A DNA stretch of 64,000 bases from Erwinia amylovora (GCF_017161565.1 NZ_CP066796.1:2852001-2916000); one strand, 5' to 3'. Counted from the stretch's first letter, positions 20,466 through 30,890 are shown. Translations and numbers: made by a program. The notes: generated by a model from the letters alone, not told the origin.

Positions 20466-20870
20466 TTAAATATCCGAGATATCCGTGTTATCAACATATG
20501 TACTGCAATTCTGGAAAGTTAAAGCATCGAATAAAAAATAAATATCATGCGATGCACCTGATTGTTGAATGCTAAACCCAGCGTCACATTTTTTTAAATA
20601 TACCGATGAGTATTCAACATCATTCCAATTTTTTATATTAACAACTTCACCCTTTCCACCCAAAAGATGTATAACTATCACATTATAATCTACGCCCCAC
20701 TTACCCCACTTGGGCACTTCTTTAGCAGGTCTTTGTTTTGTGTGGATACTCACCCCAAACCTACCGCCTAACTCAAAAGAAAGCTTCCCTATTAGGACAT
20801 TATCGTCCATTCCGTTAGGGAACAGACTTTTCAAAAAATTATTATAACCAATCACATCAATAAGATTCAT
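20466..20870 (-). CDS. Putative immunity protein of the Rhs toxin
   Basis: 134 residues starting MNLIDVIGYNNFLKSLF. The ATG at 20870 lies one base after the rhs stop and has GGAG 8 bases upstream, so it is translated with rhs. I do not recognise a named immunity family with certainty. The small size, position directly behind a polymorphic toxin tip, and the same A/T-rich composition as the tip support the role. The predicted protein is acidic to neutral with alternating beta strands (VIVIHLLGGKGEVVNIKNW) and two late cysteines. It would block the nuclease tip in the producing cell and siblings. Confidence 0.75.
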   Translation of the reverse strand: MNLIDVIGYNNFLKSLFPNGMDDNVLIGKLSFELGGRFGVSIHTKQRPAKEVPKWGKWGVDYNVIVIHLLGGKGEVVNIKNWNDVEYSSVYLKKCDAGFSIQQSGASHDIYFLFDALTFQNCSTYVDNTDISDI

Positions 20871-20871
20871 A

Positions 20872-23800
20872 CTAATAACTCCACGGAAAATTGTAGTGCC
20901 CGTGTGTTTCGGGAAAGTTTCCTGCATCTGGCCTATCAATACTTCTGGTATTAAAATGCGGCTCTGCACCGTGTCCGGGAACAGCTTTTTGATGGCCTAA
21001 ACTATGCTCTTGAATCAACACAGTTTTATTGTCTTTATTAACAAAATGGTATTCTCTAGTCCTGATTGGTTGATTATTTTTGCCAATCATTATGTTGCCG
21101 TTACCATCTCTTAGCTCTGGTCTGACAATCTTTGAAGGCTGCTGGTTATTAGGTATGCCCGCATCACGTTTAGCCTGCCTGAGTGCATCTCTGCGGCTGA
21201 CACCTTCATAAGTCGTTTTCTTGTTCGGCGAACATTTCGTTAAACCAAGAGGATCCACCCACCCGTACGGATTCGGCGCATACGCATACAGGTTCAGGCC
21301 CCCCGCCAGCCCCACAGGGTCCTGGGTCGTAAACCTGCCAACGTCAGGCTCGTAGTACCGGAACAGATTATAGTGCAGTCCCGTTTCACTGTCAGCATAC
21401 TGCCCGGCGTAGCGCAGCGGCTGGTCGTAAACCGGCCCCGTGCGTTGTGCCGCACCGGCCGTCGTCTGGCCCTGCAGCCTGCCGAAGGTGTCGTACTGTC
21501 CCGACCAGCGCAGCCTGCCATCGGCGTCGGTCACCTCCAGCGGCGCGCCGTTGAGGTCGGTGTTCAGCCAGTAAATATCCGCCTGTGGCCCTTCCCCGGC
21601 CTGCTCGATGGCCGCCAGCGGCGTCCACGGGCTTTCCGGGTCATAGCTCCAGGTACGCCGTGTGCCGTTGGCGCGCTGCTCCTGCAGCAGCCGGTAGCCC
21701 TGCCACAGGAAGCGCGTGGTCTGCGGGGCTTTGCCCGCGAAGGTGACCTCCTTGCGGCTGCGCCGGCCCAGCGCGTCATAATGGTACTGCGCGCTGAACT
21801 CGCCCTGAGGACCGGAGCCACGCGCCCGTATCAGGCGGTTGTCGGCGTCGTAAGTGTAATGCTGCTCGTTGAGGCCGTGGCGGCGGCTGACCAGGTTGCC
21901 CCAGACGTCGTAGCGGTAGAACAGCCGCTGCCAGTGCGGCAGACGGTTGCTGCTCTGCGGCGGCGGCGGCGGCCGTTCCGGGTCGTCGTGCGGGCTTTGC
22001 CCGCCCAGCAGGTTGTCGGCGGCGTCATACACCAGCCGGCTGCCCGTCCTGCCGGACTGCAGCTCGCGGTGCTGCAGCAGGCGGCCTTCGGCGTCGTAGC
22101 CGTAGTGCACTTCGCCGCGCAGCGCGTCGCTGACGCCCGCCAGCTCGCCGCGCCCGGTGTAGCGGAACGCCCGCCACAGCATGCCGTCTTCCGGCCGGGT
22201 TATCTGGCCGTCACCGAAAGTGCTGCTCTGCCAGCTGCGCCTGCCGGACGCATCGTAGCGGCGCTGCTGGTGCAGCGCGCCCTGGCTGCGCCCGGTTTCA
22301 CGGTGCAGGCGGTCACGGGTGAATTCGCTCACCGCCTGCCGGTTGAATTTCAGCGCGCCGGCATGGCCGGAGCCGTAGTGCAGCCACTGCAGGCGGTCGC
22401 CCTGCGGCAGCGTCAGCGCCTGCAGGTTGCCGAGCGCGTCCCGGCTGTAGACCGGCGCGCCGTTCACGCCGCGCTCGCACAGCAGGTGACCCGCTTTGTC
22501 GTACTGCAGCTCAACGCTGTCCGCCTCAATCCCCAGCTCCGCCCCGGCGGCCGTGGGGGTACGCACAAGCCGGGTCAGCCTGCCTGCGGCATCGTAGTGA
22601 TACTGCCATTCGGCGCTGTCGTTGCCGCGCCACGCCAGGCGGCCCGCCTCGTCAAAGCGGAAGCGGTGCAGGCGGTGCGCGGGCGGCGCAAGGCTGTTCT
22701 GCGGGCCGGTTTCCCGGTGTTCGGCAAGCTGGCCGTCCGCGCCGTAGCGATAGAGGTGGTCGGTGTTGTCCGGGCGGCGTTCGGCGGTGATGCGCCCGGC
22801 AGCATCGTAGCTGAACTGATACTCGCCGCCGTTGCCGTTCTCCAGCCGCGTCAGCCAGCCGCGCGGGCCGTAGTGGTAGTGGCGCGTGCGGTTGATGCGG
22901 TCGGTGACGCTGACCGGCTGGCCCAGCAGGTTGTAGCGCCACTGCGTTTCGCTGCCGGACGGGTCCTGATGGCGCGCCAGCTGCCCGCGTTCGTTCCAGA
23001 CGAAGTGCTCTTCGCTGCCGTCCGCGTGCTGCAGGGTTTGCAGGCGACCGGCGGTATCCCGGCGGTAGCGGGTCACGTTGCCTTCCGCATCGGTGCGCCC
23101 GGTGAGCTGGCCGAAAATGTCATAGTCGTACGCGGTGACGCTGCCGGAACAGTCGGTATAGCGCGTCAGCAGCCCCCGGCCGTCCCACTCAAGCCGCGCC
23201 ACGCCGCCGAGGGCATCGGTGATGCGCGCCGGTAAGCTTTCTTCCCCGTCCGGGTAGTGGTAAAGCGTGGTGTTTCCCAGCGCGTCGCTCTGTGTAATCA
23301 GCCGCCCCCTGTCATCCCATGACTGGCACTCACGGCTGCCGTCGGGATGGGTGACCGAAACCAGACGGTCGCTGTTACGCGCATACTGACAGGTGGTTTT
23401 ACGCCCTGACGGGTCGGTTTCGCTCAGCAGTCGCCCGTAGCGGTCCCACTCGCTGTGCCGCTGGCCGCCGCCCGGCAGCAGCACGCTGCACAGCTCGCCG
23501 CGCGCGTAGATAAACGCCAGCCTGCGGCCGTCAAAGTCGGTGAACTGCGCCACGCTGTCGTCGTCGTCCAGCTGCCAGCACGCCTGCATGCCGTCGTCGC
23601 GCACCGCCCGGCGCGTGCCGCCGTTAATGTCGTAGTGCAGCGCCAGCGCTTCCCCGGCGCCGTGCCGCCAGGCGGTGACGCGCGGCAGGCCGTCAATCTC
23701 CTGCCAGCGGTATTCGTTCCGCAGCCCGTTGGCATCCTCGTGGCTGGCCATCAGCCCGTCATGCCAGGTGAAGCGGCGCGTGACCTCGCCGGCGCGGTTG

Positions 23801-25119
23801 CGCACGCTGGCGAGCTGCCCGTCGTCGTCATACCCGTAGCTGACCAGCGTGTGCTCCCCGTCCGCGGTATGCAGCAGCACCGCGCTCAGGCGGCAATGCC
23901 CGCCGGCGGTCGTCAGGTAGCGGCAGCTCAGGCGCTGGCCGGCGCTGTCCACCAGTTCGCCCGGCCGCCCCTGCTCGTCGTAAAACAGCGAGGTGGCGTT
24001 GCCGCCGGCGTCGGTCACCATGCTCAGGCGGGCGGGATACTGCGCGTCCAGCGGCGGATAGTGCCAGGCCTGTTCACTGACGTCGAACAGCTGCCAGCTG
24101 TCGTCGGCGTTGTGCATCAGCCAGCACTTTTCGGCTTCACACCAGGTTTTATGGCCGCGCGGCACCATCGGGAACGAAACCAGGTCGCCGGACGGCGCGC
24201 GCCACACCAGCCCGTCGGCGTAAGGCTGGAGGGTACTTTCCCAGAACAGGCTCCAGCCGCGCCCCAGCACGCTTTCCGCCGGGTTGCCGCTGCGCCAGTA
24301 GCGCTGCCATTCAACCGGCAGGCGCGACGGCAGCACAAAGTCCAGCTCGTCGTCGCCGGAGAGAAACTTCTGCCCGCTGATGATATCCACCGGGCGGGCG
24401 ATGATGCCCGCCGCCGCGCTGGCGGTCATCAGCACGCCGAAGCGGCAGGCCACCTGGCCAAGCCTGTTGATGCCGGGCAGCCTGCTCAGCAGTTCAGCCA
24501 GTTTGCCCGCCTTGCCGGCCGCGCCGCCCGCGCCGCCAAGCAGCCCGGCAAACAGCAGCGTCAGGTCCGAGGCCTTATAGGCCCGGTCCGGCACTTCGGG
24601 TTTTATCGTCAGCGTGGTGGCGGTGCCGCCGCCGATGCGCACGCTGGGCGAGCCTGCCATCACCGTGGCACCGCAGTTGGTTTTGTCGCCGACGCGCGCG
24701 GCGGGCTGGCCGTTGATAAACACCCGGGCGGAGCCCTGCGCCATCTGCATCGTCGGCCCGTCCCGGTCACAGCCCGCCTGGCTGACGGTGGCGATGGCCG
24801 CCGGTTTGCCGTTGATAAACACGTTCGGTGAGCCGGTCAGTATCTGGCCGGAAGCGGACCGTCTGTCCGCCCCGGCAGCGGCCATGCCGTCGCGCGCCGC
24901 GGTGGCCGCCTCCCCGGTGAGATAGCCCACCGCCAGGCTGGCGCCCATCAGCAAGACGCCAACGCCAAGACAGGAGGCGGCCAGCCCGGCGACAAACAGC
25001 GCCCCGGCGGCCACGGCGCCGGCGGCGGCAATCAGCCCGCCGACTATGGTGCCGCCCGTCATCCCGGCCAGCGCGGAGGAATGGCCGATGGCGTCGCCGA
25101 CGCGTGCGGCTTCACTCAT
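20872..25119 (-). CDS. PAAR/Rhs polymorphic toxin with HNH-type nuclease tip (T6SS effector)
   Basis: 1415 residues. The N-terminus carries a prePAAR motif (AAR 4-6, D9, H13) followed by hydrophobic segments (about 22-67) that an Eag chaperone shields. A PAAR domain (about 90-185, with GSPNVFINGKPAA and GSPSVRIGG repeats) would sharpen the T6SS spike. From about 250 come many YD/RHS repeats forming the toxin cocoon, ending in the Rhs core signature GRFTTQDPVGLAGGLNLYAY and the cleavage motif DPLGL. The last 122 residues are the toxin: REYHF, QEHSLGHQ, HFNTR and HYNF give the Glu-His-His-His spacing of the Tox-HNH-EHHH nuclease family. The core is G/C-rich and the tip visibly A/T-rich, a sign of tip exchange. 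Confidence 0.92.
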   Translation of the reverse strand: MSEAARVGDAIGHSSALAGMTGGTIVGGLIAAAGAVAAGALFVAGLAASCLGVGVLLMGASLAVGYLTGEAATAARDGMAAAGADRRSASGQILTGSPNVFINGKPAAIATVSQAGCDRDGPTMQMAQGSARVFINGQPAARVGDKTNCGATVMAGSPSVRIGGGTATTLTIKPEVPDRAYKASDLTLLFAGLLGGAGGAAGKAGKLAELLSRLPGINRLGQVACRFGVLMTASAAAGIIARPVDIISGQKFLSGDDELDFVLPSRLPVEWQRYWRSGNPAESVLGRGWSLFWESTLQPYADGLVWRAPSGDLVSFPMVPRGHKTWCEAEKCWLMHNADDSWQLFDVSEQAWHYPPLDAQYPARLSMVTDAGGNATSLFYDEQGRPGELVDSAGQRLSCRYLTTAGGHCRLSAVLLHTADGEHTLVSYGYDDDGQLASVRNRAGEVTRRFTWHDGLMASHEDANGLRNEYRWQEIDGLPRVTAWRHGAGEALALHYDINGGTRRAVRDDGMQACWQLDDDDSVAQFTDFDGRRLAFIYARGELCSVLLPGGGQRHSEWDRYGRLLSETDPSGRKTTCQYARNSDRLVSVTHPDGSRECQSWDDRGRLITQSDALGNTTLYHYPDGEESLPARITDALGGVARLEWDGRGLLTRYTDCSGSVTAYDYDIFGQLTGRTDAEGNVTRYRRDTAGRLQTLQHADGSEEHFVWNERGQLARHQDPSGSETQWRYNLLGQPVSVTDRINRTRHYHYGPRGWLTRLENGNGGEYQFSYDAAGRITAERRPDNTDHLYRYGADGQLAEHRETGPQNSLAPPAHRLHRFRFDEAGRLAWRGNDSAEWQYHYDAAGRLTRLVRTPTAAGAELGIEADSVELQYDKAGHLLCERGVNGAPVYSRDALGNLQALTLPQGDRLQWLHYGSGHAGALKFNRQAVSEFTRDRLHRETGRSQGALHQQRRYDASGRRSWQSSTFGDGQITRPEDGMLWRAFRYTGRGELAGVSDALRGEVHYGYDAEGRLLQHRELQSGRTGSRLVYDAADNLLGGQSPHDDPERPPPPPQSSNRLPHWQRLFYRYDVWGNLVSRRHGLNEQHYTYDADNRLIRARGSGPQGEFSAQYHYDALGRRSRKEVTFAGKAPQTTRFLWQGYRLLQEQRANGTRRTWSYDPESPWTPLAAIEQAGEGPQADIYWLNTDLNGAPLEVTDADGRLRWSGQYDTFGRLQGQTTAGAAQRTGPVYDQPLRYAGQYADSETGLHYNLFRYYEPDVGRFTTQDPVGLAGGLNLYAYAPNPYGWVDPLGLTKCSPNKKTTYEGVSRRDALRQAKRDAGIPNNQQPSKIVRPELRDGNGNIMIGKNNQPIRTREYHFVNKDNKTVLIQEHSLGHQKAVPGHGAEPHFNTRSIDRPDAGNFPETHGHYNFPWSY

Positions 25120-25131
25120 GATAAGTTCCCA

Positions 25132-25584
25132 TTATGGCTGATGGCCGGTAGCCACAGGCTGGCGGTAGCTTGCCAGCACCTGTTGTAGCAGGGCTTCATC
25201 CTGCGGCGACAGCCTGCGCGTCTGCGCCAGGGTGAACACCAGCACGCGCCCTCCGGCCAGCGCAAACACCGCCTGGTGCTGCCAGATGCGCTGGCCGTCG
25301 CGCAGATAGCTGGCAGACACGCTCTCGCCGGGCTGCTGCGCCTCGCCGAGTTGCGCCGCCGCGCGCGCTTTCAGCACCCAGCCTTTCAGGCTGGCGGACA
25401 GGGTATCAAGCTGGCGGGTGATGTAGCCGGCCACGGTTTCACCGGGCTGTAGCGTATCGCGCGAGATATTGAGCGAGGGATACGCATCGTCAGGGGCCAG
25501 CAGCAGGTTAACGGTGCGGTCGCTGTAGCCTTCCGGCAACGTCACGCTGCCTTCCGCGAAGGTACAACGGGAAAAATCAGGCAT
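25132..25584 (-). CDS. eagR: EagR-type chaperone (DUF1795/DcrB-like)
   Basis: 150 residues of the DUF1795 family: SVTLPEGYSDRTVNLLL, VAGYITRQLDTL, and the C-terminal VFTLAQTRRLSPQDEALLQQVLASY. Eag chaperones bind the prePAAR and hydrophobic segments of Rhs effectors and load them on VgrG. It lies 12 bases upstream of the rhs start in the same orientation, the standard eag-rhs-immunity order. No signal peptide is seen, in line with a cytosolic chaperone. No vgrG or other T6SS structural gene is in this window. Confidence 0.88.
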   Translation of the reverse strand: MPDFSRCTFAEGSVTLPEGYSDRTVNLLLAPDDAYPSLNISRDTLQPGETVAGYITRQLDTLSASLKGWVLKARAAAQLGEAQQPGESVSASYLRDGQRIWQHQAVFALAGGRVLVFTLAQTRRLSPQDEALLQQVLASYRQPVATGHQP

Positions 25585-25689
25585 TAACGGGGTCCTTTTA
25601 ATTAACCGGGCTTAAGCATCGCATAAGAAGGGCGCAAAGAAAATCCATCGTCCGGTATTGAGCAAAAATACGCTTACAAAACAAATGAG

Positions 25690-25709
25690 AAAGCCGGTTT
25701 CCCGGCTTT
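25690..25709 (-). terminator. Terminator of mrcB
   Basis: AAAGCCGG (25690-25697) pairs with CCGGCTTT (25702-25709), 23 bases past the mrcB stop. On the minus strand the tract TTTCTCATTTGTTTT follows. The plus-strand side has a better T-run, so it may act both ways. Confidence 0.75.
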
Positions 25710-25731
25710 TTGTCATGCTCAATAGCGGTTG

Positions 25732-28248
25732 TTACTGGCCAAACATATCTTTGATCCAGCCAGCGACCCCGTTAGCGTCTTTCTGCTGGTTCTGCTGCTG
25801 CGGTTGCTGATCCTGCTGTTGCAACATATGTTGCTGCTGCTGAACCTGCTGCTGTTGCTGCTGGCAGAGCGCACTGGCATCGGTAGTCCACACCGGCAGG
25901 CGGCGCCAGCTGCTGCTGGCGCTGTCGCAGACGAAATTACCGGCAGAATCGACGTTCATCGGCGCAATATCTTCCGGCGGATTCAGCAGCAACGGCAGCG
26001 GCGCCTGGTTTTCCAGATAGCGGCGATAAAGCTGCATCGCCCCGGTTCCGCCATACAGTTTGGTCGGCTGGTTATTGTCGCGGCCAATCCAGGTAATGGT
26101 TACCTCTTTGCCGTCAATACCGGCGAACCAGCTGTCCACCAGGTTGTTGGTGGTACCTGTTTTCCCCGCCAGGGTAGCTTTAGGGTATTTCGCCCCCAGC
26201 GCACGCGCCGTACCGTGGTCAACCACCTGCTGCATGCTGTACAGCGTCAGATACGCGGCCTGGGCCGGCACCGCGCGTTCCGACTGCGGGAAGCTTTGAT
26301 ACAGCACGCTGCCATCTTCGGCTATCACCGATCGCAGTGCCGACAGCGGCGCACGGCTGCCGCCGCTGGCAATGGTTTGAAACGCCTGCGCCACCTCAAC
26401 CGGCGTCAGGTTCAGCGCCCCCAGCAGCATCGCCGGAACCGGCTGTAGCTGATCTTTCGGCGCACCCAGACGGGTCCAGGTATCCACCACCTGCGGCAGC
26501 CCCAGCGTCATTCCGAGGTTGACCGTTGGCACGTTCATCGAGTTGGTCAGGGCATCCACCAGCATCACCTGGCCGCTGAAACGGCGGTCGTCATTCTGTG
26601 GTTTCCACACCTGACCATTCGGCTGTTTCAACTCCAGCGGATTATCGGCAATCCAGGTGTTCAGGCGATAAACGTCCGGCTGGCTCAGGGCGGTGAGATA
26701 GGTGGCCGGTTTCGCCAGTGAACCGATTGAACGCCGCGCCTGAAGCGCGCGGTTATAACCGGCAAACTGCGGATCGGCACCGCCTACCATCGCGCGCACT
26801 TCACCGCTGAAGCGATCGACGACCACCATTGCGGTTTCCAGGTCGTTCAGGCCACGCTGTTTACGCAGCGCCGGGATGCCCTCTTCCACCGACTTTTCGG
26901 CGGCATCCTGCGATACCGGATCGAGCGTGGTGAAGATTTTCACCCCGGACAGATCCTTCACTTTGTCGCCAAGGCTGGCCTGCAGCCCGTTACGCACCAT
27001 CTGCATAAAGGCCGGCTGCGGGCTGATTACCCCACCTTTCGGCTGCACGCCAAGCGGACGCGCACTTAGCATCGCGTACAGCTCTTCGTCGATCACCTTC
27101 TGCTGTTGCAGCAGGCGCAGCACCAGATTACGGCGTTCCAGCGCCAGCTTTGGGTTACGCCACGGGTTATAGAGCGATGCCCCTTTCACCATGCCCACCA
27201 GCAGCGCCTGCTGGTCAAGGCTCAGTTCATCCACCGGACGACCAAAGTAATACAGGCTGGCCAGCGGGAAGCCACGGATCTGGTCGCTGCCCGCCTGGCC
27301 GAGATACACCTCGTTCAGGTAAAGTTCAAGGATGCGATCTTTGCCGTAGCGCGCATCCATGATCAGCGCCATATAGGCTTCATTGGCCTTACGCCACAAT
27401 GAGCGTTCGTTGGTCAGGAACAGGTTTTTCACCAGCTGCTGGGTCAGGGTACTTCCCCCCTGCACGGCCCGTCCGGCGGTGATATTGGCCAGGAAGGCAC
27501 GGCCAATGGAATAGAAACTGATACCGTCGTGCTGATAGAAGTGACGGTCTTCGGTCGCCACCAGCGTGTCCACCAGCAGGTCCGGGAACCCGGCACGCGG
27601 CACAAACAGGCGCTGTTCGCCGTTTGGCGACTGCAACATGGTGATCAGACGCGGATCGAGGCGGAAAAAGCCAAAATCACGTCCGCTTTCGAGGTTTTTG
27701 ATTTCGCTCAGGCGGTCGTTGCTGAAACTGAGACGCGCGCGAATTTGCCCCTCTTTGCTGTCGGGGAAATCAAACGGACGGCGGATCATCTCAATGCTGT
27801 TGGCCTGTACGGTAAACTCACCGGGCCGCGTCATGCGCGTTACCTGGCGGTACTGCGTCCCCTCCAGTAGCGCGATCAACTCTTTTTTGTTGTATGACAT
27901 GCCGGGTTCAAGGCTGACCATACGGCCATAGACCGTGGCCGGCAGCTGCCAGACTTTACCATCGATACGGCTGCGGATCTGGCCGTCAAGCCAGAAGCCA
28001 TAGGCAGCCATCGCCACAACGAAAATCAGAAAAAGCTTAATAAATAAGCCCGACCAGCTTCTTTTTTTACGCACCGGGCGTCCTTTTGCTTTACGTGGCA
28101 CCGGAGTTATCTCCTCGTCATCCAGGTCATCATCCCGATCGTCATAATCATCGTATTGCTGTTCCCTGCGGCGACCTCGCCCCGCTTTGTTGCGCGGCGG
28201 CTTCGGCTGCTTTCCTTTGCGCCCGATAGGTTCACGATCGTCAGACAT
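25732..28248 (-). CDS. mrcB: Penicillin-binding protein 1B
   Basis: Bifunctional peptidoglycan glycosyltransferase/transpeptidase anchored in the inner membrane. 838 residues from ATG 28248 ([13 protein letters not shown], matching E. coli [14 protein letters not shown]); an ATG three codons upstream is too near the GGAG box. Order: acidic/basic cytosolic tail, one membrane segment (about 66-88), UB2H region, glycosyltransferase with [10 protein letters not shown] and [14 protein letters not shown], then transpeptidase with SIGSLAKP (SxxK), SMN and KTGTT. The C-terminus carries a long Gln-rich tract (runs of five to seven Gln) before [11 protein letters not shown]. Confidence 0.96.
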   Translation of the reverse strand: MSDDREPIGRKGKQPKPPRNKAGRGRRREQQYDDYDDRDDDLDDEEITPVPRKAKGRPVRKKRSWSGLFIKLFLIFVVAMAAYGFWLDGQIRSRIDGKVWQLPATVYGRMVSLEPGMSYNKKELIALLEGTQYRQVTRMTRPGEFTVQANSIEMIRRPFDFPDSKEGQIRARLSFSNDRLSEIKNLESGRDFGFFRLDPRLITMLQSPNGEQRLFVPRAGFPDLLVDTLVATEDRHFYQHDGISFYSIGRAFLANITAGRAVQGGSTLTQQLVKNLFLTNERSLWRKANEAYMALIMDARYGKDRILELYLNEVYLGQAGSDQIRGFPLASLYYFGRPVDELSLDQQALLVGMVKGASLYNPWRNPKLALERRNLVLRLLQQQKVIDEELYAMLSARPLGVQPKGGVISPQPAFMQMVRNGLQASLGDKVKDLSGVKIFTTLDPVSQDAAEKSVEEGIPALRKQRGLNDLETAMVVVDRFSGEVRAMVGGADPQFAGYNRALQARRSIGSLAKPATYLTALSQPDVYRLNTWIADNPLELKQPNGQVWKPQNDDRRFSGQVMLVDALTNSMNVPTVNLGMTLGLPQVVDTWTRLGAPKDQLQPVPAMLLGALNLTPVEVAQAFQTIASGGSRAPLSALRSVIAEDGSVLYQSFPQSERAVPAQAAYLTLYSMQQVVDHGTARALGAKYPKATLAGKTGTTNNLVDSWFAGIDGKEVTITWIGRDNNQPTKLYGGTGAMQLYRRYLENQAPLPLLLNPPEDIAPMNVDSAGNFVCDSASSSWRRLPVWTTDASALCQQQQQQVQQQQHMLQQQDQQPQQQNQQKDANGVAGWIKDMFGQ

Positions 28249-28374
28249 GTGTTTCATTTCTCCAGGGCTGGCGTCGGCCAGGCCGACTACTCTCTTCTCA
28301 CAACGGCCTCTGCGGAAGCAGAACCGTCTGAATCATCCGGTCACGGCACGCAATCCGTCAGCCAGACAGAAAAA

Positions 28375-30834
28375 TTACGGCGCGGAAAACTTTTTCACCC
28401 GCCGTGTGGGTAAGGTATTGGCCGGGTCATCAGGCCACAAGTGCTTAGGATAGCGCCCTTTCATCTCTTTCTGTACGTCGCGCCAGGCACCGGCCCAGAA
28501 CCCGGCCAGATCGCGCGTTATCTGCAACGGTCGCTGCGCCGGGGACAACAGCTCCAGCACCAGCGCCACGCGCCCCTGTGCGATGCAGGGGTTTTGCGCC
28601 TCACCGTACATCTCCTGCAGGCGCACCGCCAGCGCCGGAGGCTTATCCTGATGATAGCGGATCGGCAAGCGGCTTCCGGTCGGCACAGTGTAATGAGTTG
28701 GCAGCGCACTATCCAGCTGCTGACGCTGGGCCCACGTTAGTAAGGGTAATAACGCGCTGGCCATATCGACCTGGCGCAGCTCTTTTGCATCACGCACCCC
28801 GGCCAAAACCGGCAGCAGCCAATGCTCAAGCGAAGCCAGCAGTGCGTTATCGTCGGCGGCTGGCCAGTCGCCCTCCGGTAACCACTGCGCCGCACACAGC
28901 AGCCGTAGCCGCAGCTGTTCGGCCTGCGGCGTCCAGTTAAGCACCGATAACCCTTTTTGTCGTACCCGGCGCAGTATCGCCGCGTGCAGCTGGTCTTCGC
29001 CAGGTTTCGCCAGCGGCTGCGACGTCAATACCAGCTGCCCAATCTGTTCACGCCGCCAGGCGCGCAAAGTCCCTTTTTCCTCATCCCATTCCACCTCGGT
29101 TTGCTGCTGAACCAGCGAAGGGCACTGACGGATCAGCCGGTCGATATCCAGCGGCAGCGCTTGCAAAATGCGCGCATCCGGCTGGGCATTACCCTGTAAC
29201 AGCGCGGGCGCAATCAGCCATTCATAACGTGTCAGGCCGTCTTCGCGGTCCAGCGCGGCACCGCTGCCGTTTGCCAACTGATAGCGCCCTTCTGCACCGC
29301 GCCGCCGGGCGATGCGGTCAGGAAAGGCGGCGGCCAACAGCATGGCCAGCCGATCTTCATCCATGTTGCCGCCGCTGATATTCAGGCGCTGCTGGAGCTG
29401 GCGCGTGCGCCGCTGCCACTGCGGTAATCTGCGCTGGAAAGCGTCACGCAGATCGACCAATCCGCGCGGTGGCTCCTCCAGCATCGCCACCAGCTGTGCC
29501 GCCGTGGCGACCGCATCCGCATTATCCCCGGCGGCAATCAATAAGGTGGCATAGCGCGGTTCGCTGCCCAATGCCGCCATTTTGCGCCCGCTGGCCGTCA
29601 GCCTGCCATTGCCGTCGGTTGCTCCCAGCTGCAACAGCAGCCGTTGCGCCGCGGCAATGGCAGCTGGCGGCGGCGCATCCAGCCAGTTGAGCTGGCTGAC
29701 ATCGTGGCAGCCCCATTGCAACAGATCCAGCCACAGGGCGGAGAGATCGCTGTTGAGGATTTCAGGCGGAGCGTGCGCCGCCGCGCGCTCCGCCTGCTCC
29801 TGTGCCAGAAGATGCAGGCAAATACCCGGCTCCAGTCGCCCGGCACGCCCGGCGCGCTGGGTCATAGAGGCCTGGCTAACGCGCTGGGTTTGCAGGCGGG
29901 TAAGTCCGCTGCGCACGTCGAACTGCGCGCTGCGCTCCAGCGCACTGTCTACCACCAGGCGAATGCCTTCAATGGTCAGGCTGGTTTCAGCAATGTTGGT
30001 CGCCAGCACCACTTTACGCCGCCCGGCCGGGGAAGGAAGGATCGCCCGGCGCTGTTCTGCCAGCGACAGCGCGCCGTACAGCGGGCAGAGATCGACATCG
30101 CTGGCGACCAGCCCGGCAAGCCGGGCCTGCACGCGCTGAATTTCGGCTACGCCGGGCAGAAACAGCAGCAGCGATCCCGGCTCTTCGCGCAGCAGCTGGC
30201 TGGTCTGACGGGCCACCGCCTCGTCAAAGGGCAGACTGGCGTTCAACGGTTGATAACGGCGTTCCACCGGCCAGCTGCGCCCGGCCGAGGCGATCAGTGG
30301 GGCAGCGGGCAACCATGCGCTTAAGCGTGCATTGTCCAGCGTCGCCGACATAATCAGCACGCGCAGATCGTCACGCAGCGCGGCCTGTACGTCGAGCAGC
30401 AGGCTCAGCGCCAGGTCGCCCTGCAGGCTGCGCTCGTGGAATTCATCAAGGATCACCAGTGAGACATCGTTCAGCATCGGGTCCTGCTGCAACATCCGCG
30501 TCAGTATCCCTTCCGTCACCACCTCCAGCCGGGTATTGGCTCCGCTACGGCTTTCACCACGCATGCGGTAGCCGACGGTAGCCCCCGGTTCTTCCCCCAG
30601 CTGTTCCGCCAGCCGCTGGGCGACGTTGCGCGCCGCCAGCCTGCGCGGCTCCAGCAGCAGAATGCGCCCGTTCAACCCGCCCAGCTGCAGGATTTGCAAT
30701 GGCAGCCAGGTCGATTTACCCGCCCCGGTCGGGGCCGCCAGCAGGACCTGGGGGGAAGATTGCAGCGCCGTTAATATCTCGGGTAATACGGCACTGACCG
30801 GTAATGAACTCACGTTTTGGCTCCATAACGACAT
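28375..30834 (-). CDS. hrpB: ATP-dependent RNA helicase HrpB
   Basis: DEAH-box helicase of 819 residues whose cellular role is still poorly defined. Motifs: Walker A PTGAGKS near residue 36, DEFHERS (DExH motif II), SATLDN (motif III), and TQRAGRAGR (motif VI), then the HrpB C-terminal domain ending near KGRYPKHLWPDDPAN. No strong ribosome-binding site precedes the ATG at 30834; a start at SLPVSAV, nearer to the E. coli start, cannot be excluded. It sits between mrcB and the divergent thpR as in E. coli. Confidence 0.94.
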   Translation of the reverse strand: MSLWSQNVSSLPVSAVLPEILTALQSSPQVLLAAPTGAGKSTWLPLQILQLGGLNGRILLLEPRRLAARNVAQRLAEQLGEEPGATVGYRMRGESRSGANTRLEVVTEGILTRMLQQDPMLNDVSLVILDEFHERSLQGDLALSLLLDVQAALRDDLRVLIMSATLDNARLSAWLPAAPLIASAGRSWPVERRYQPLNASLPFDEAVARQTSQLLREEPGSLLLFLPGVAEIQRVQARLAGLVASDVDLCPLYGALSLAEQRRAILPSPAGRRKVVLATNIAETSLTIEGIRLVVDSALERSAQFDVRSGLTRLQTQRVSQASMTQRAGRAGRLEPGICLHLLAQEQAERAAAHAPPEILNSDLSALWLDLLQWGCHDVSQLNWLDAPPPAAIAAAQRLLLQLGATDGNGRLTASGRKMAALGSEPRYATLLIAAGDNADAVATAAQLVAMLEEPPRGLVDLRDAFQRRLPQWQRRTRQLQQRLNISGGNMDEDRLAMLLAAAFPDRIARRRGAEGRYQLANGSGAALDREDGLTRYEWLIAPALLQGNAQPDARILQALPLDIDRLIRQCPSLVQQQTEVEWDEEKGTLRAWRREQIGQLVLTSQPLAKPGEDQLHAAILRRVRQKGLSVLNWTPQAEQLRLRLLCAAQWLPEGDWPAADDNALLASLEHWLLPVLAGVRDAKELRQVDMASALLPLLTWAQRQQLDSALPTHYTVPTGSRLPIRYHQDKPPALAVRLQEMYGEAQNPCIAQGRVALVLELLSPAQRPLQITRDLAGFWAGAWRDVQKEMKGRYPKHLWPDDPANTLPTRRVKKFSAP

Positions 30835-30890
30835 GGTCTAAATCTGCTGCGCATTGTAGCATTGACGCGTTTGAAATACCGGAGGAGCGA

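Noticed and set aside
21373..24831. Two very long plus-strand open frames (about 620 and 458 codons) inside the rhs gene
   Set aside because: They are antisense shadows of a G/C-rich repeat gene: low-complexity Ala/Arg/Val composition, no motifs, and the minus-strand Rhs reading is unambiguous.
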